Positions 1 to 9,188 of a stretch of 64,000 nucleotides of DNA are shown here, in pieces. Source of the DNA: 2-12-FULL-35-15 sp036386835 (GTDB lineage Bacteria; Bacteroidota; Bacteroidia; 2-12-FULL-35-15). Made by a program: the position numbers and the translations under genes. The DNA lies in assembly GCA_036386835.1 (NCBI GenBank), contig DASVUX010000003.1, positions 1 through 64,000 of the forward strand. The letters run 5' to 3'. A model generated the notes under the pieces. That model worked only from the letters and a program-made list of their open reading frames with translations, searched no databases and was not told the origin of the DNA. How positions within the stretch are numbered: position 1 is the first letter of the stretch; each line of letters opens with the position of its first letter.

Positions 1-259
1 GAGACATGCAACCTACCGGACGCCTTTAATGCACCATGTTTATGCTGGCACTTCCTTTAACATACTGATGAACAGGGTTTCGAAAAGCCTGGGGGAAGAC
101 AAATTTTCAATCAATGCCTGCTACGGTTTTGGCCTTGGGAATTACAGAGCAAGATTAGTGGGAGGGGAAACATATGCAGAAACAGAAAAGAACATTAACA
201 GGCAGATCGCTTCAGGCATAGGATTCTCTTTATCCTATACGGCCTACCTGTTTCAATAG
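1..259 (+). CDS. C-terminal part of an unrecognised protein (5' end outside window)
   Basis: The frame is open from base 2 and ends at a TAG at 257-259, so the window holds the last ~85 residues of a longer protein. An internal ATG at 29 is not convincing as a start because the frame continues upstream without a stop. The visible part alternates polar and hydrophobic residues, has many Gly/Tyr/Ser and ends in a hydrophobic aromatic stretch (SLSYTAYLFQ). That would fit the last strands of an outer-membrane beta-barrel, but this is only an inference. No motif allows a family assignment. Confidence 0.5.
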   Translation, partial: RHATYRTPLMHHVYAGTSFNILMNRVSKSLGEDKFSINACYGFGLGNYRARLVGGETYAETEKNINRQIASGIGFSLSYTAYLFQ

Positions 260-372
260 TCTTACTATGCATGTGTTGTTACCCACACTACAAGAAAAGA
301 AAACAAGAGCAGCAGCTCAATGATCTCTTTGTTAAATGGTGTTTTACTTCCGCTCATGACTTTAATTTTATA

Positions 373-1365
373 TTATGCTCCTGACCAGTTTCTTTTTCCG
401 ATGACCCTGGTGGCAGATTTCTTTTTATTCACTTCTCTTTCCTTCTCATCTGCTTCTACACGAACAGCATCTTTTGTTGGTTCAATATCCCTTCCAAAAT
501 GCAATGCAAATTGCTTGGTGTATTCTGCGCCCAGGAAAAGTATCATACTGGAATAGTTAACCCATAGCATTACTAAAACAATTGAGCCAGCTGCCCCATA
601 TGCGGAGGCCGGATCAGCCTTGCCAAAATACAGACCGAGGGCAAATTTCCCCACAATGAATAACAGGGAAGTTATCATAGCGCCCAGCCATACATCTGTC
701 CATTTTACTTTTGCATCCGGCAGGATCTTGAACATCAGGGCGAATAATACTGTGATTACCGCAAAATTGATCAAAAAGCTGATCAGCCAGAAAATTACCA
801 TTATGAAGTCAGGAAGGCTCGCTTTGATCCAGTCGCTAAAAGCTGACAAACCCGCAGAGATCATTAATGACATCAACAATAAAAAACCAATTGAAAGAAT
901 TAATCCGAAAGAAAACAACCTGTCTTTCAGCGATTTAAGCCAAGCCTTTTTCGCTTTTACTTCCACTTCCCAGATAAGATCCAGTGATTTCTGAAGCTGT
1001 ACAAATACCCCGGTTGCACCGACTATAAGGGTGATAACACCTATGATTGCAGCAATGACCGATGTTTTTTTCTCACCCGCCTTGGCCACGATGCCTTCCA
1101 TGGATTTGGCCGTATCTTCTCCCATGGCTGAACTTATCTGATTAGAGATCTCCCCGCTCACCGCTTCCTTGCCGAAGAAAAAGCCTGCAGCTGATATGAT
1201 AATTACGAGAAGGGCCGGGATCGAGAATATTGCATAGTAAGAAATAACCGCCCCCTGGCGGAATGGATCTGCTTTATTCCAGGCAATAACTGTTTTTTTT
1301 GTTATATCCCAAAAATTAAGAAAGCGGGTTTTGATATTAGTCATAAAGGTTGATTTGTTTAACAT
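373..1365 (-). CDS. YihY/virulence factor BrkB family inner-membrane protein
   Basis: A 330-residue polytopic membrane protein with about six hydrophobic segments spread over residues ~40-285 and a charged, Lys/Arg/Glu-rich C-terminal tail (~290-330). The order of helices and motifs such as DPFRQGAVISYYAIFS near residue 34, LIVGATGVFVQLQ near 113 and YGAAGSIVLVMLWVNYSS near 255 are typical of the YihY/BrkB family, once misnamed RNase BN. The family's transport substrate is not established. Start ATG at 1365; an in-frame ATG seven codons downstream is an alternative. It stands alone, with 266 bp of apparently non-coding DNA separating it from mqnE. Confidence 0.85.
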   Translation of the reverse strand: MLNKSTFMTNIKTRFLNFWDITKKTVIAWNKADPFRQGAVISYYAIFSIPALLVIIISAAGFFFGKEAVSGEISNQISSAMGEDTAKSMEGIVAKAGEKKTSVIAAIIGVITLIVGATGVFVQLQKSLDLIWEVEVKAKKAWLKSLKDRLFSFGLILSIGFLLLMSLMISAGLSAFSDWIKASLPDFIMVIFWLISFLINFAVITVLFALMFKILPDAKVKWTDVWLGAMITSLLFIVGKFALGLYFGKADPASAYGAAGSIVLVMLWVNYSSMILFLGAEYTKQFALHFGRDIEPTKDAVRVEADEKEREVNKKKSATRVIGKRNWSGA

Positions 1366-1631
1366 TCTGTTTAAAACAAACTTTATGCTTTCTTTAAAAA
1401 TGATTTTTTGTGGAGGAAAATACCCGAAAGACAGGGAAAGAAAGGAGCATATTGAGATAACTATCTATCCCGGAGATGATAATATTCTCAAATGGTTTTA
1501 GCGGTTTCTGAAAACGGTGAAAATTCTGCGGACCAGATAATCCTAAGTAATAAAGAAGCATTATGCTATCCGCTTCCTGGGGTTTTAAGAATGGAAATAA
1601 GATACTGATCCCCAACCCGCAGGAAAACAGG

Positions 1632-2804
1632 TTATTCTAAAATAGTCTCTTTACTGAAATCATAATCGAAGTAATCAGTCACGGTATTGTATACAGTATC
1701 CCGCTCAATCGGATGACGGCCGGCCTGTTTAATCATTTCTACCAGCTGCCGGGTGGATAATGACGGATTCTGCTCTTCAGAACCCGCCATTGTATAAATT
1801 TTTGTAGAATCGTCAATAGTACCGTCAATGTCATCCACTCCAAATGCGAGGGATAATTGTGCAGTGGTCCTCCCTATCATTGGCCAGTATGCTTTAACAT
1901 GATTGAAGTTATCCATATAAATCCTTGAAACCGCGTAATTGCGTAGATCTTCGATCACAGTACTTTCTTTGATATGGCTCATCTGGTTCCCTTTATTCCT
2001 GAATTTGAGAGGAATAAATGTATTAAAGCCTTTGGTCTTATCCTGGAGGTCACGTAAACGGTTCATATGATCTACCCGGTGTTTGAATTCCTCAACATGC
2101 CCGTAAAGCATTGTGGCGTTTGACGGCATCCCAAGCTTATGTGCAGTTTCATGGATCTCAAGCCATTCATCACCCGTACACTTATCCTCACAGATCTGCT
2201 TGCGGATATCCGGGTGAAAGATCTCTGCTCCACCACCTGGCAGGGAATCCTGGCCGTGATCTTTCAGGATGCGCAACCCTTCTTCAAAACTCACTTTCGC
2301 CTTGCGGCACATGTATTCCAGCTCAACAGCAGTGAATGCCTTTACGTGTATATCGGGGCGGATCTGCTTTACTTTTTTTATCAGGCTTGCAAAATACATC
2401 AGCCCCATTTTCGGGTGAACGCCACCAACAATATGGACTTCTGTAACGGGTTTGCCGTTATAACTTTTTACCAGGTCGAGGATCTGCTCTTCCGACAATT
2501 CCCATGCAGCTTCAGAATCCTTGTGCTTAAGCAGCCGTGAATACGAACAGAATTTACAGTCGAACACACAGATGTTTGTCGGTTCAATATGAAAGTTACG
2601 GTTGAAGAAAACATAGTTCCCATTTTTCTTTTCACGGATATGATTGGCAAGAGAGCCTAAATAACCCAGCTCCCCTTTTTCATACAAAAGCACACCTTCA
2701 TCGAAGGTAATCCGCTGGTCATTGTAAACTTTTTCGGCAATAGTTTTCAGGTCCCCGGAAAGGGCTGAATTCTTTATTACCGCTGATATTTCCTGGGTCT
2801 GCAT
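1632..2804 (-). CDS. mqnE: aminofutalosine synthase MqnE
   Basis: Radical-SAM enzyme of the futalosine route to menaquinone: it joins 3-[(1-carboxyvinyl)oxy]benzoate and S-adenosylmethionine to give 6-amino-6-deoxyfutalosine. The CX3CX2C cluster motif is visible as CVFDCKFC, preceded by the family signature FHIEPTNIC, followed by EVHIVGGVHPKMG and later SNATMLYGH. The open frame extends to a TTG at 2825, but the ATG at 2804 (390 aa product) is preferred because a promoter -7 box occupies 2823-2830. A second gene of the same pathway, a UbiA-like prenyltransferase, lies at 20098. The gene is divergent from the response regulator at 2889. Confidence 0.93.
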   Translation of the reverse strand: MQTQEISAVIKNSALSGDLKTIAEKVYNDQRITFDEGVLLYEKGELGYLGSLANHIREKKNGNYVFFNRNFHIEPTNICVFDCKFCSYSRLLKHKDSEAAWELSEEQILDLVKSYNGKPVTEVHIVGGVHPKMGLMYFASLIKKVKQIRPDIHVKAFTAVELEYMCRKAKVSFEEGLRILKDHGQDSLPGGGAEIFHPDIRKQICEDKCTGDEWLEIHETAHKLGMPSNATMLYGHVEEFKHRVDHMNRLRDLQDKTKGFNTFIPLKFRNKGNQMSHIKESTVIEDLRNYAVSRIYMDNFNHVKAYWPMIGRTTAQLSLAFGVDDIDGTIDDSTKIYTMAGSEEQNPSLSTRQLVEMIKQAGRHPIERDTVYNTVTDYFDYDFSKETILE

Positions 2805-2822
2805 GAGCTTTGATATTGACTG

Positions 2823-2854
2823 CAAAGTTACGATTTGTGCACCTTAATAACAAG
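2823..2854 (-). promoter_or_regulatory. Bacteroidota-type promoter of mqnE
   Basis: Read on the minus strand, CTTG at 2854-2851 is followed by exactly 20 bases and then TAACTTTG at 2830-2823, matching the Bacteroidota consensus TTTG-N19/20-TAnnTTTG at the -33 and -7 elements. Transcription would start close to 2816, about 12 nt before the ATG at 2804. This argues against the upstream TTG start at 2825. Confidence 0.6.
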
Positions 2855-2888
2855 TTCGTTGGGCTTTTGTTCGTTATATTTGCATCAG

Positions 2889-3590
2889 ATGCAGGCAGCG
2901 CAAATCCTTTTAGTTGAAGATGAAGAGAACCTTCTGAAAATAATCAGGCTTAATCTTGAGCTGGAAGGTTATGCTGTGACCACTGCGGTTACCGGCATTG
3001 AAGCACTAAAAGAATTCCGTAGAAATGGATTTGATATTATACTCCTGGATGTGATGCTCCCGGAAATGAATGGTTTTGATGTATGCGAAGAGATCAGGAA
3101 AGAGAATAAAGAGGTACCTGTCCTTTTCCTTACTGCTAAAGGTTCAGGTGAAGACCGGGTCCAGGGTTTGAAGCTGGGAGCGGACGATTATCTTACAAAA
3201 CCTTTCAACCTTGAAGAGCTCCTGCTGAGGATCCGCATCCTTTTAAAACGAAGAAGCAATATTGCCAAACCACAAAGCAGCACACCGGATGTTTTTAAGT
3301 TCGGGAATAAAGAGATCAACTTTATTACGTATGAGATAACGGACGTAAATGGTGAAAAAACACAGATCAGCAAACGCGAGATCGCCCTTTTAAAACTGCT
3401 TATCGAACGAAGGAATGAAGTCATCTCGAGAGAAGAGATCCTTGACAAAGTCTGGGGTACCGATGTTTATCCCTCTTCCCGGACGATTGACAATTACATC
3501 CTTGCTTTCCGCAAATATTTTGAGAAAAACCAGCGTGAACCTGAACACTTTCATTCTGTAAGGGGTGTAGGGTATAAATTTACCGGGTAA
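2889..3590 (+). CDS. OmpR/PhoB-family response regulator
   Basis: A 233-residue two-domain regulator. The receiver domain (~1-120) shows the acidic pocket in LLVEDEENL, the phospho-acceptor Asp in IILLDVMLPEMNG and the conserved Lys in LTKPFNLEEL. The C-terminal winged-helix domain (~135-232) shows REIALLKLL, RNEVISREEILDKVWG and the terminal SVRGVGYKF typical of the OmpR class. The ATG at 2889 is chosen over a TTG at 2835, which would add a non-conserved leader and sit upstream of a -7-like box TATATTTG at 2875-2882. That box leaves almost no untranslated leader. No histidine kinase is adjacent, so it is an orphan regulator here; its targets are unknown. Confidence 0.9.
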   Translation: MQAAQILLVEDEENLLKIIRLNLELEGYAVTTAVTGIEALKEFRRNGFDIILLDVMLPEMNGFDVCEEIRKENKEVPVLFLTAKGSGEDRVQGLKLGADDYLTKPFNLEELLLRIRILLKRRSNIAKPQSSTPDVFKFGNKEINFITYEITDVNGEKTQISKREIALLKLLIERRNEVISREEILDKVWGTDVYPSSRTIDNYILAFRKYFEKNQREPEHFHSVRGVGYKFTG

Positions 3591-3681
3591 CCTGGGCCCC
3601 GCAGAACCCCAGACAAGCCGGTTACACGGGCTTATTTTAAGTTATCACGCTCCCACTCCATCAGCATCAGCTGCGTTCAAT

Positions 3682-5169
3682 TCAGATAGAGAAAGTATTC
3701 AGCTTAATAAAATCAATACTTTTCTCTATCTCCGTGTACATTACCTTATCTTCTTTAACAAAAGGCACATCCTGCCTGAAGTCGGCAATGAACTTTTCTA
3801 TGAAAGGGGATGATAATGCCGGCCTTCTGAATTCCAATGCCTGGGAAGCATTGAAAAGCTCAATGGCAATGATGCGCTGCACGTTCTCCGCCACTCTGTA
3901 ACATTTGGTTGCAGCGTTCGCACCCATCGAAACATGGTCTTCCTGCCCGTTTGAGCTTACAATGGAATCAACAGAAGCAGGCGAGCATAACTGCTTGTTC
4001 TGACTTACAATGCTTGCCGCAGTATATTGCGGGATCATGAACCCGGAGTTTAAACCCGGCTCAGCTACCAGGAATGGCGGTAACCCCCGCAGGCCGGAGA
4101 TCAGCTGATAAATTCTGCGTTCTGAGATGTTACCTAATTCCGCCAGCGCTATCGCAAGGAAATCGAGTACAAGGGCTAAAGGCTGCCCGTGAAAATTCCC
4201 GCCTGAAATGATCTCATCTTCTTCAGGAAAAACAGTTGGATTGTCTGTGACAGAATTTATTTCCGTAAGGATTACATTTCCAACATATTCGAAAGTATCT
4301 TTTGAAGCGCCATGTACCTGAGGGATGCAGCGAAAGGAATACGGGTCCTGGACATGCTCTTTTTTACGTTCAATAAGCTCGCTGCCAATCAGCAGCTTCC
4401 GGATGTTATTAGCTGTATCGATCTGCCCTTTATGCGGACGGATAGCATGAATATGCGGTTTAAAAGGATCGATCCTTCCATCGAACGCTTCAAGGGAGAC
4501 AGCAGCAATAATATCTGCCGCGGTACTGAGGTTCTTTGCTTTCAAAAGACACCAGACACCATAAGCACTCATGAACTGAGTCCCGTTAAGCAGGGCCAGG
4601 CCTTCTTTTGATTTTAACTGTACAGGCTTAAGATCCAATTCCGAAAGCACCTCGGAAGCCGGCTGCCTCACGCCCTTATAATAAACCTCGCCCATGCCTA
4701 AAAGCGGCAGACTGAGATGTGCCAGCGGAGCGAGGTCGCCTGAAGCACCAAGTGAACCCTGCTGATATACCACAGGAAGGATATCATTATTAAAAAAGTC
4801 AACAAGCCGTTCAACGGTGACCAGCTGAACTGCTGATTTCCCGTAAGCCACAGCCTGGATTTTTAACAGAAGCATCAGCTTCACCACATCCTGCGGCACT
4901 TCATCACCTGTCCCGCAGGCGTGTGACATCACGAGGTTGGTTTGCAACTGTTCAAGTTCACTGTCAGGGATCACCACATTGCACAATGATCCGAAGCCTG
5001 TATTGATCCCGTAGATAGGAGCTTCCTGAGAAGCCATCTTTTTATCAAGGTATTCGCGACAGCGGACGATATTGCCGACTGCTTCTTCCGACAGGATAAG
5101 CTTTTTATTATTTCTGATGATCTCAGAGATGGTATCGAGATCAAGGATTTCGGTGGTTATTTGATGCAT
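3682..5169 (-). CDS. hutH: histidine ammonia-lyase HutH
   Basis: 495 residues, the usual length for bacterial histidine ammonia-lyase, which deaminates L-histidine to trans-urocanate. The MIO-forming Ala-Ser-Gly is at residues 142-144 within GSLGASGDLAPLAHL, which places the central Ser at 143 as in the Pseudomonas enzyme. The SH pair at 82-83 and the QEDHVSMG motif in the C-terminal half favour HAL over phenylalanine or tyrosine lyases. No hutU, hutI or hutG is next to it, so the rest of a histidine-degradation pathway must be elsewhere if present. hisS lies upstream on the same strand, separated by a gene relic. Confidence 0.93.
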   Translation of the reverse strand: MHQITTEILDLDTISEIIRNNKKLILSEEAVGNIVRCREYLDKKMASQEAPIYGINTGFGSLCNVVIPDSELEQLQTNLVMSHACGTGDEVPQDVVKLMLLLKIQAVAYGKSAVQLVTVERLVDFFNNDILPVVYQQGSLGASGDLAPLAHLSLPLLGMGEVYYKGVRQPASEVLSELDLKPVQLKSKEGLALLNGTQFMSAYGVWCLLKAKNLSTAADIIAAVSLEAFDGRIDPFKPHIHAIRPHKGQIDTANNIRKLLIGSELIERKKEHVQDPYSFRCIPQVHGASKDTFEYVGNVILTEINSVTDNPTVFPEEDEIISGGNFHGQPLALVLDFLAIALAELGNISERRIYQLISGLRGLPPFLVAEPGLNSGFMIPQYTAASIVSQNKQLCSPASVDSIVSSNGQEDHVSMGANAATKCYRVAENVQRIIAIELFNASQALEFRRPALSSPFIEKFIADFRQDVPFVKEDKVMYTEIEKSIDFIKLNTFSI

Positions 5170-5192
5170 TTTAATTCGCTTTGCTCATTATT

Positions 5193-5357
5193 TTAACCGC
5201 CAAGGCACAAAGGCGCTAAGCTGTTTTAAATTGTTAGTGTCTTATAATAGTTGTTCACAAACCGTTGAAGACCTTGTTTCATAAGAGGAATATTAAAATT
5301 AACAAGAAAACCTAAACGCTTATCCGTTAATTTTAAATAGGAAATTGTTTGGGCAAC
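5193..5357 (-). pseudogene. relic of a GxxExxY-family gene with its 3' repeat
   Basis: On the minus strand, codons from 5357 to the TAA at 5228-5226 encode 43 residues beginning VAQTISYLKLTDKRLG and containing FNIPLMKQG and RFVNNYY. This matches the C-terminus of the GxxExxY (PDDEXK-like) proteins common in Bacteroidota. The N-terminal two thirds, including the GxxExxY motif, are absent. The relic starts one base after the hisS stop codon. It is followed at 5193-5220 by the stretch that reads, on the minus strand, CTTAGCGCCTTTGTGCCTTG plus GCGGTTAA, a repeat I associate with these genes. It looks like a decayed insertion. Family recognition is from memory of the motif. Confidence 0.6.
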
Positions 5358-5358
5358 C

Positions 5359-6735
5359 TTACTTAAGTTTTTTAATTATTTCTTCAATACTTATTTTTTC
5401 CTGTTCCCCTGAATTCATATTCTTCAGGCTCAGCATCCCGCTCAGCATCTCATCTCCGCCAACGATCACAACAAACGGTATTTTTTTATCATCAGCATAT
5501 CCCATTTGCTTTTTCATTTTTGCACCTGCATCAGGATATACCTCTGAATTGATACCTGCTTTGCGGACCTGCGCCAATAAAGGCAGGCAATAGTTCTGCT
5601 CAGCTTCACCGAAAGTAACAAACAATAATTTTGTGCTTGCTGCAACCGATTCAGGATACAAGTTCATCTCGTTCAGCACATCATAAATACGATCCGCTCC
5701 GAAAGAGATCCCTACTCCGCTCATGTTGGGCAAACCAAAGATCCCGGTTAAATCATCGTAACGGCCGCCACCACAGATACTGCTGCTGAGGGTTCCCACA
5801 TTTGCTTTCACCTCGAAGATCGCTCCTGTATAATAATTTAATCCGCGCGCCAATGTTATATCGAGTTCGCATGACGCGGTCGAAAGCTGACAACCCTCCA
5901 CAGTTTTAAATATATATTCAACTTCTTCAATGCCCTTTAATCCAATTTCGGAGGCAGCTAATAAGCCTTTCAGAAAATGTAATTTTTCCAGGGTTGAGCC
6001 CTTAAATTCGATCAGCGGTTTTAATTTTTCAATCGATTCATCACTCACGCCATTTTCACGGAGTTCTTTATTTACACCATCAGTACCAATCTTGTCAAGC
6101 TTGTCGATTGCAACCGTAATGGTTATAATCTTTTCCTTCTCCCCTATCACTTCAGCAATGCCGCTTAATATTTTCCGGTTATTTATCTTGATCAAAACAG
6201 GAACATCCAATGTTGTAAATACATCATCGATCATCTGAACCAACTCTACTTCATTGATCAGGGAATTGCTTCCGATCACATCAGCATCACACTGGTAAAA
6301 TTCTCGGTAACGGCCTTTTTGCGGGCGGTCTGCTCTCCAAACCGGCTGTATCTGATAACGTTTAAAAGGGAAAGTTATTTCATGCTGGTGCTGAACTACG
6401 TATCTTGCGAATGGAACGGTCAGGTCATATTTGAGGGCTTTTTCGGAGATGAGAATTGTTAATTTTTTTACATCAAGCTCTTCTAATTTTTGACTTTTGA
6501 CTTCTAACTTTTCCACATAATCCCCGCTATTCAAGATCTTAAAGATCAGCTTATCCCCTTCTTCACCATACTTTCCCATTAATGTAGAAAGGTTCTCCAT
6601 AGCAGGAGTCTCGATGGGTAAATAACCGTAACGCTGGAACACCTGCCTGATCGTATCAAAAATATAATTTCTTCTCACCATTTCTGCCGGTGAAAAATCG
6701 CGTGTGCCTTTGGGTATGGATGGTTTCTGCGCCAT
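5359..6735 (-). CDS. hisS: histidyl-tRNA synthetase HisS
   Basis: 458 residues, a class II aminoacyl-tRNA synthetase that charges tRNA-His. Visible landmarks are the N-terminal PKGTRDFSPAEM, the motif 2 region RPQKGRYREFYQCDADVIG, the histidine-specific HisA motif RGLNYYTGAIFEV, and motif 3 in GVGISFGADRIYDVL. The C-terminal ~100 residues (from about 360) form the anticodon-binding domain. ATG start at 6735. The product ends IEEIIKKLK directly before the GxxExxY relic, so the native 3' flank appears to have been replaced. It is divergent from the S46 peptidase gene across a 190-bp spacer. Confidence 0.95.
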   Translation of the reverse strand: MAQKPSIPKGTRDFSPAEMVRRNYIFDTIRQVFQRYGYLPIETPAMENLSTLMGKYGEEGDKLIFKILNSGDYVEKLEVKSQKLEELDVKKLTILISEKALKYDLTVPFARYVVQHQHEITFPFKRYQIQPVWRADRPQKGRYREFYQCDADVIGSNSLINEVELVQMIDDVFTTLDVPVLIKINNRKILSGIAEVIGEKEKIITITVAIDKLDKIGTDGVNKELRENGVSDESIEKLKPLIEFKGSTLEKLHFLKGLLAASEIGLKGIEEVEYIFKTVEGCQLSTASCELDITLARGLNYYTGAIFEVKANVGTLSSSICGGGRYDDLTGIFGLPNMSGVGISFGADRIYDVLNEMNLYPESVAASTKLLFVTFGEAEQNYCLPLLAQVRKAGINSEVYPDAGAKMKKQMGYADDKKIPFVVIVGGDEMLSGMLSLKNMNSGEQEKISIEEIIKKLK

Positions 6736-6873
6736 AGTTTAAATCCTAAATCCTCTTATCCTGAATCCTATATATTCTGCGAATATCGTGATTTTTTGCT
6801 TAGTCACTCCTGCATTTTATCCCCTATTATCCGCCATTCATCCCGCCTAAAGCCACACTCCTATAAAAGCCCG

Positions 6874-6902
6874 TTGAAAATTGACGAACTATGCTATTTT
6901 TG
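6874..6902 (+). promoter_or_regulatory. Bacteroidota-type promoter of the S46 peptidase gene
   Basis: TTG at 6874-6876 and TATTTTTG at 6895-6902 are separated by 18 bases, close to the phylum consensus TTTG-N19-TAnnTTTG. The ATG at 6926 lies about 20 nt downstream of the predicted transcription start. This supports using that ATG rather than the in-frame TTG at 6881. Confidence 0.5.
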
Positions 6903-6925
6903 TGTTCCGAAAACAGAAAACTAAA

Positions 6926-9103
6926 ATGAAAAAGATATTCCTCACTCTATTAACAATCAATTGCTTATCCGGTAATATTACAAAAGCGGATGAAGGCATG
7001 TGGCTTCCAGCGCTTTTAAAGAACAATTATGAGCAGATGCAGAAGCTTGGCTTGAAGCTTACTCCTGAACAGCTTTATGACGTAAACAACAGCAGTCTTA
7101 AAGATGCCATCGTTTGGTTCAATGGCGGCTGCACCTCTGAGATCATCTCAGACCAGGGACTTCTTCTTACAAACCACCACTGCGGTTACGAAGCTATCGC
7201 TAACCATAGCACTACCGCTAACAACATTCTTGACAATGGCTTCTGGGCAAAATCATATGCGGAAGAAATGCCGAATGAAAAAATGTGGGTTTCCATCCTG
7301 GTAAGAATGGAGGATGTAAGCGACCGCGTTAATAAAGCACTTGCAGGTCTTGACCCAAAAGCTATGGAAGAAAAGCGTTTTGAGATCTTCAAAACGATCG
7401 AGCAGGAAATTAAAAAGGATGGCCTGGATGCTCAGGTTAAATCAATGTTCAAGGACAATGCATACTACTTATTCGTTTTTGAAAAATTCACGGATGTTCG
7501 TCTTGTCGCTGCCCCACCGCAATCCATCGGGAAATTCGGAGGCGATACGGACAACTGGATGTGGCCGCGCCATACTGCAGATTTCTCTATGTTCCGCATC
7601 TACGCGAACAAGGATAACAAACCGGCTCCGTACTCTAAGGAAAATGTTCCTTACAAGCCGAAAAAGTCTTTGCCCGTTTCATTAAAAGGCATGAACGAAG
7701 GTGATTATACAATGATCTACGGCTTTCCCGGACGCACTAACCGTTATGAAACCTCTTTCGGGATCCAGCTGGCGATAGATAAAGTTAACCCTGCAATTGT
7801 TGCTTTACGTGATATTCGTTTAAATGCATGGAAAGAAGAAATGGACAAGAGCGACAGCGTTCGTTTGCTGATGTCATCACAATATGCAAAGATCTCCAAT
7901 TACTGGAAATATTATATCGGCCAGACCGAACAGTTAAAGCACCTCAAAGTATTACAGGAAAAACAGGAAACTGAGAAGCAGTTCGCTGCATGGAGCAGGA
8001 ACAATGCAGAATATGCTTCGATCCTTGCTAATTTTGAAGCGGCTTACAAGAATTATAACAACTATGCGCTTCATGCAACTTACTTCAAAGAAGGGGTTAC
8101 CGGATCGAACATCATCGCTTTCGCAGCCAATTACCTTGCCCTTGAAAAAGCGCTTAAGGCCGACAGCCAGGATTCAGAGGCTGTAAAAAAAGCAGTTGAT
8201 GCGATTAAGGCCGCGGAAGTGAATTTCTACAAATCCTTTAACCCGAAGGCTGAGGAAAAGATCCTGGCGCGTTTAACGCAGATGTTCCACGAGAATATCC
8301 CTGCTGACCAGCATCCGCAATACCTGAAAGACATTGTTAAAAAAGGTAAAGGAGATAACGCTGCAAAATTTGATGCGTATGCAAAGAAAGTGTTTGAAAA
8401 AAGCTTTATGAATTCACGCACCAACAATGACAAATTCCTGGCAAAACCTGATTTGAAAACATTGCAGTCGGATCCGGCATTCGCCTATTTTAAAGCATTC
8501 TCCGACAATTATGTAACTAATGTTAAACCTCATATTGATGCATTTAATACCATTAACTCTGTTGAAGGTAAAAAATATGTTAAAGCTTTAATGGAAATGA
8601 ACGGGACCAAGAATTTCTATCCGGATGCAAACAGCACACTGCGTTTAACTTACGGAAGTGTGAAAGCATACCAGCCGAAAGATGGTGTAGAGTATAATTA
8701 CTATACAACATTAAGTGGTGTGATGGAAAAGGAAAACCCGGCACTGTTCGAGTTCCAGGTGCCTTCGAAATTAAAGGAGCTTTACAAAGCAAAAGATTAC
8801 GGACAGTATGCTGATAAGAACGGAGATATTAATGTTGCATTTATCAGCAATAACGATATCACGGGCGGTAATTCAGGAAGTCCTGTTATCAACGGCAGCG
8901 GAGAATTGGTGGGACTTGCATTTGACGGGAACTGGGAAGCTATGAGCGGTGATATTTATTTCGATCAGAAGTACAAACGCACCATCAGTGTTGATATCCG
9001 TTATGTATTATTCCTTATTGACAAATTCGGTGGAGCAACTAACCTGATCAATGAGATGAATATTGTGAGAGGCAACAATGATGTTCTCAAAGGGACCCAA
9101 TAA
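6926..9103 (+). CDS. S46-family dipeptidyl-peptidase (DPP7-like)
   Basis: 725 residues with an N-terminal signal peptide (MKKIFLTLLTINCLSG). Peptidase family S46 enzymes remove dipeptides from peptide N-termini in the periplasm and serve peptide nutrition in Bacteroidota. The catalytic His is in TNHHCGY (about residue 85), the Asp in the segment GDTDNWMWPRHTADFS, and the nucleophile is Ser650 in GGNSGSPV. Eighteen residues after the nucleophile lies Gly (FDGNWEAM), the position known in Porphyromonas enzymes to be Gly in DPP7 and Arg in DPP11. A preference for hydrophobic P1 residues is therefore inferred. It ends in a shared bidirectional terminator. Confidence 0.92.
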   Translation: MKKIFLTLLTINCLSGNITKADEGMWLPALLKNNYEQMQKLGLKLTPEQLYDVNNSSLKDAIVWFNGGCTSEIISDQGLLLTNHHCGYEAIANHSTTANNILDNGFWAKSYAEEMPNEKMWVSILVRMEDVSDRVNKALAGLDPKAMEEKRFEIFKTIEQEIKKDGLDAQVKSMFKDNAYYLFVFEKFTDVRLVAAPPQSIGKFGGDTDNWMWPRHTADFSMFRIYANKDNKPAPYSKENVPYKPKKSLPVSLKGMNEGDYTMIYGFPGRTNRYETSFGIQLAIDKVNPAIVALRDIRLNAWKEEMDKSDSVRLLMSSQYAKISNYWKYYIGQTEQLKHLKVLQEKQETEKQFAAWSRNNAEYASILANFEAAYKNYNNYALHATYFKEGVTGSNIIAFAANYLALEKALKADSQDSEAVKKAVDAIKAAEVNFYKSFNPKAEEKILARLTQMFHENIPADQHPQYLKDIVKKGKGDNAAKFDAYAKKVFEKSFMNSRTNNDKFLAKPDLKTLQSDPAFAYFKAFSDNYVTNVKPHIDAFNTINSVEGKKYVKALMEMNGTKNFYPDANSTLRLTYGSVKAYQPKDGVEYNYYTTLSGVMEKENPALFEFQVPSKLKELYKAKDYGQYADKNGDINVAFISNNDITGGNSGSPVINGSGELVGLAFDGNWEAMSGDIYFDQKYKRTISVDIRYVLFLIDKFGGATNLINEMNIVRGNNDVLKGTQ

Positions 9104-9126
9104 ATAAACCCTGATAAAGAATAAAA

Positions 9127-9151
9127 AATCCCCGCTGAATCAGCGGGGATT
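9127..9151. terminator. bidirectional intrinsic terminator
   Basis: An 11-bp perfect stem (9127-9137 with 9141-9151) around the loop AAT, GC-rich at the top, with A-rich and T-rich flanks. It lies between the convergent S46 gene (ends 9103) and the minus-strand gene ending at 9189, so it can serve both. Confidence 0.85.
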
Positions 9152-9188
9152 TTTTTATTCTTTCGATCTGTTCCATTCCAACAGCAAA

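Noticed and set aside
1394..1615. 73-residue open frame between the YihY-type gene and mqnE
   Set aside because: No recognisable domain, no promoter or ribosome site, low-complexity composition; treated as non-coding spacer of 266 bp.
2835..2888. TTG start at 2835 for the response regulator
   Set aside because: It would place non-conserved residues before the receiver domain and overlap a promoter-like box; ATG 2889 fits the family.
3682..6735. A histidine-metabolism operon of hutH and hisS
   Set aside because: The genes are separated by a gene relic and repeat and have unrelated roles; no other hut gene is present.
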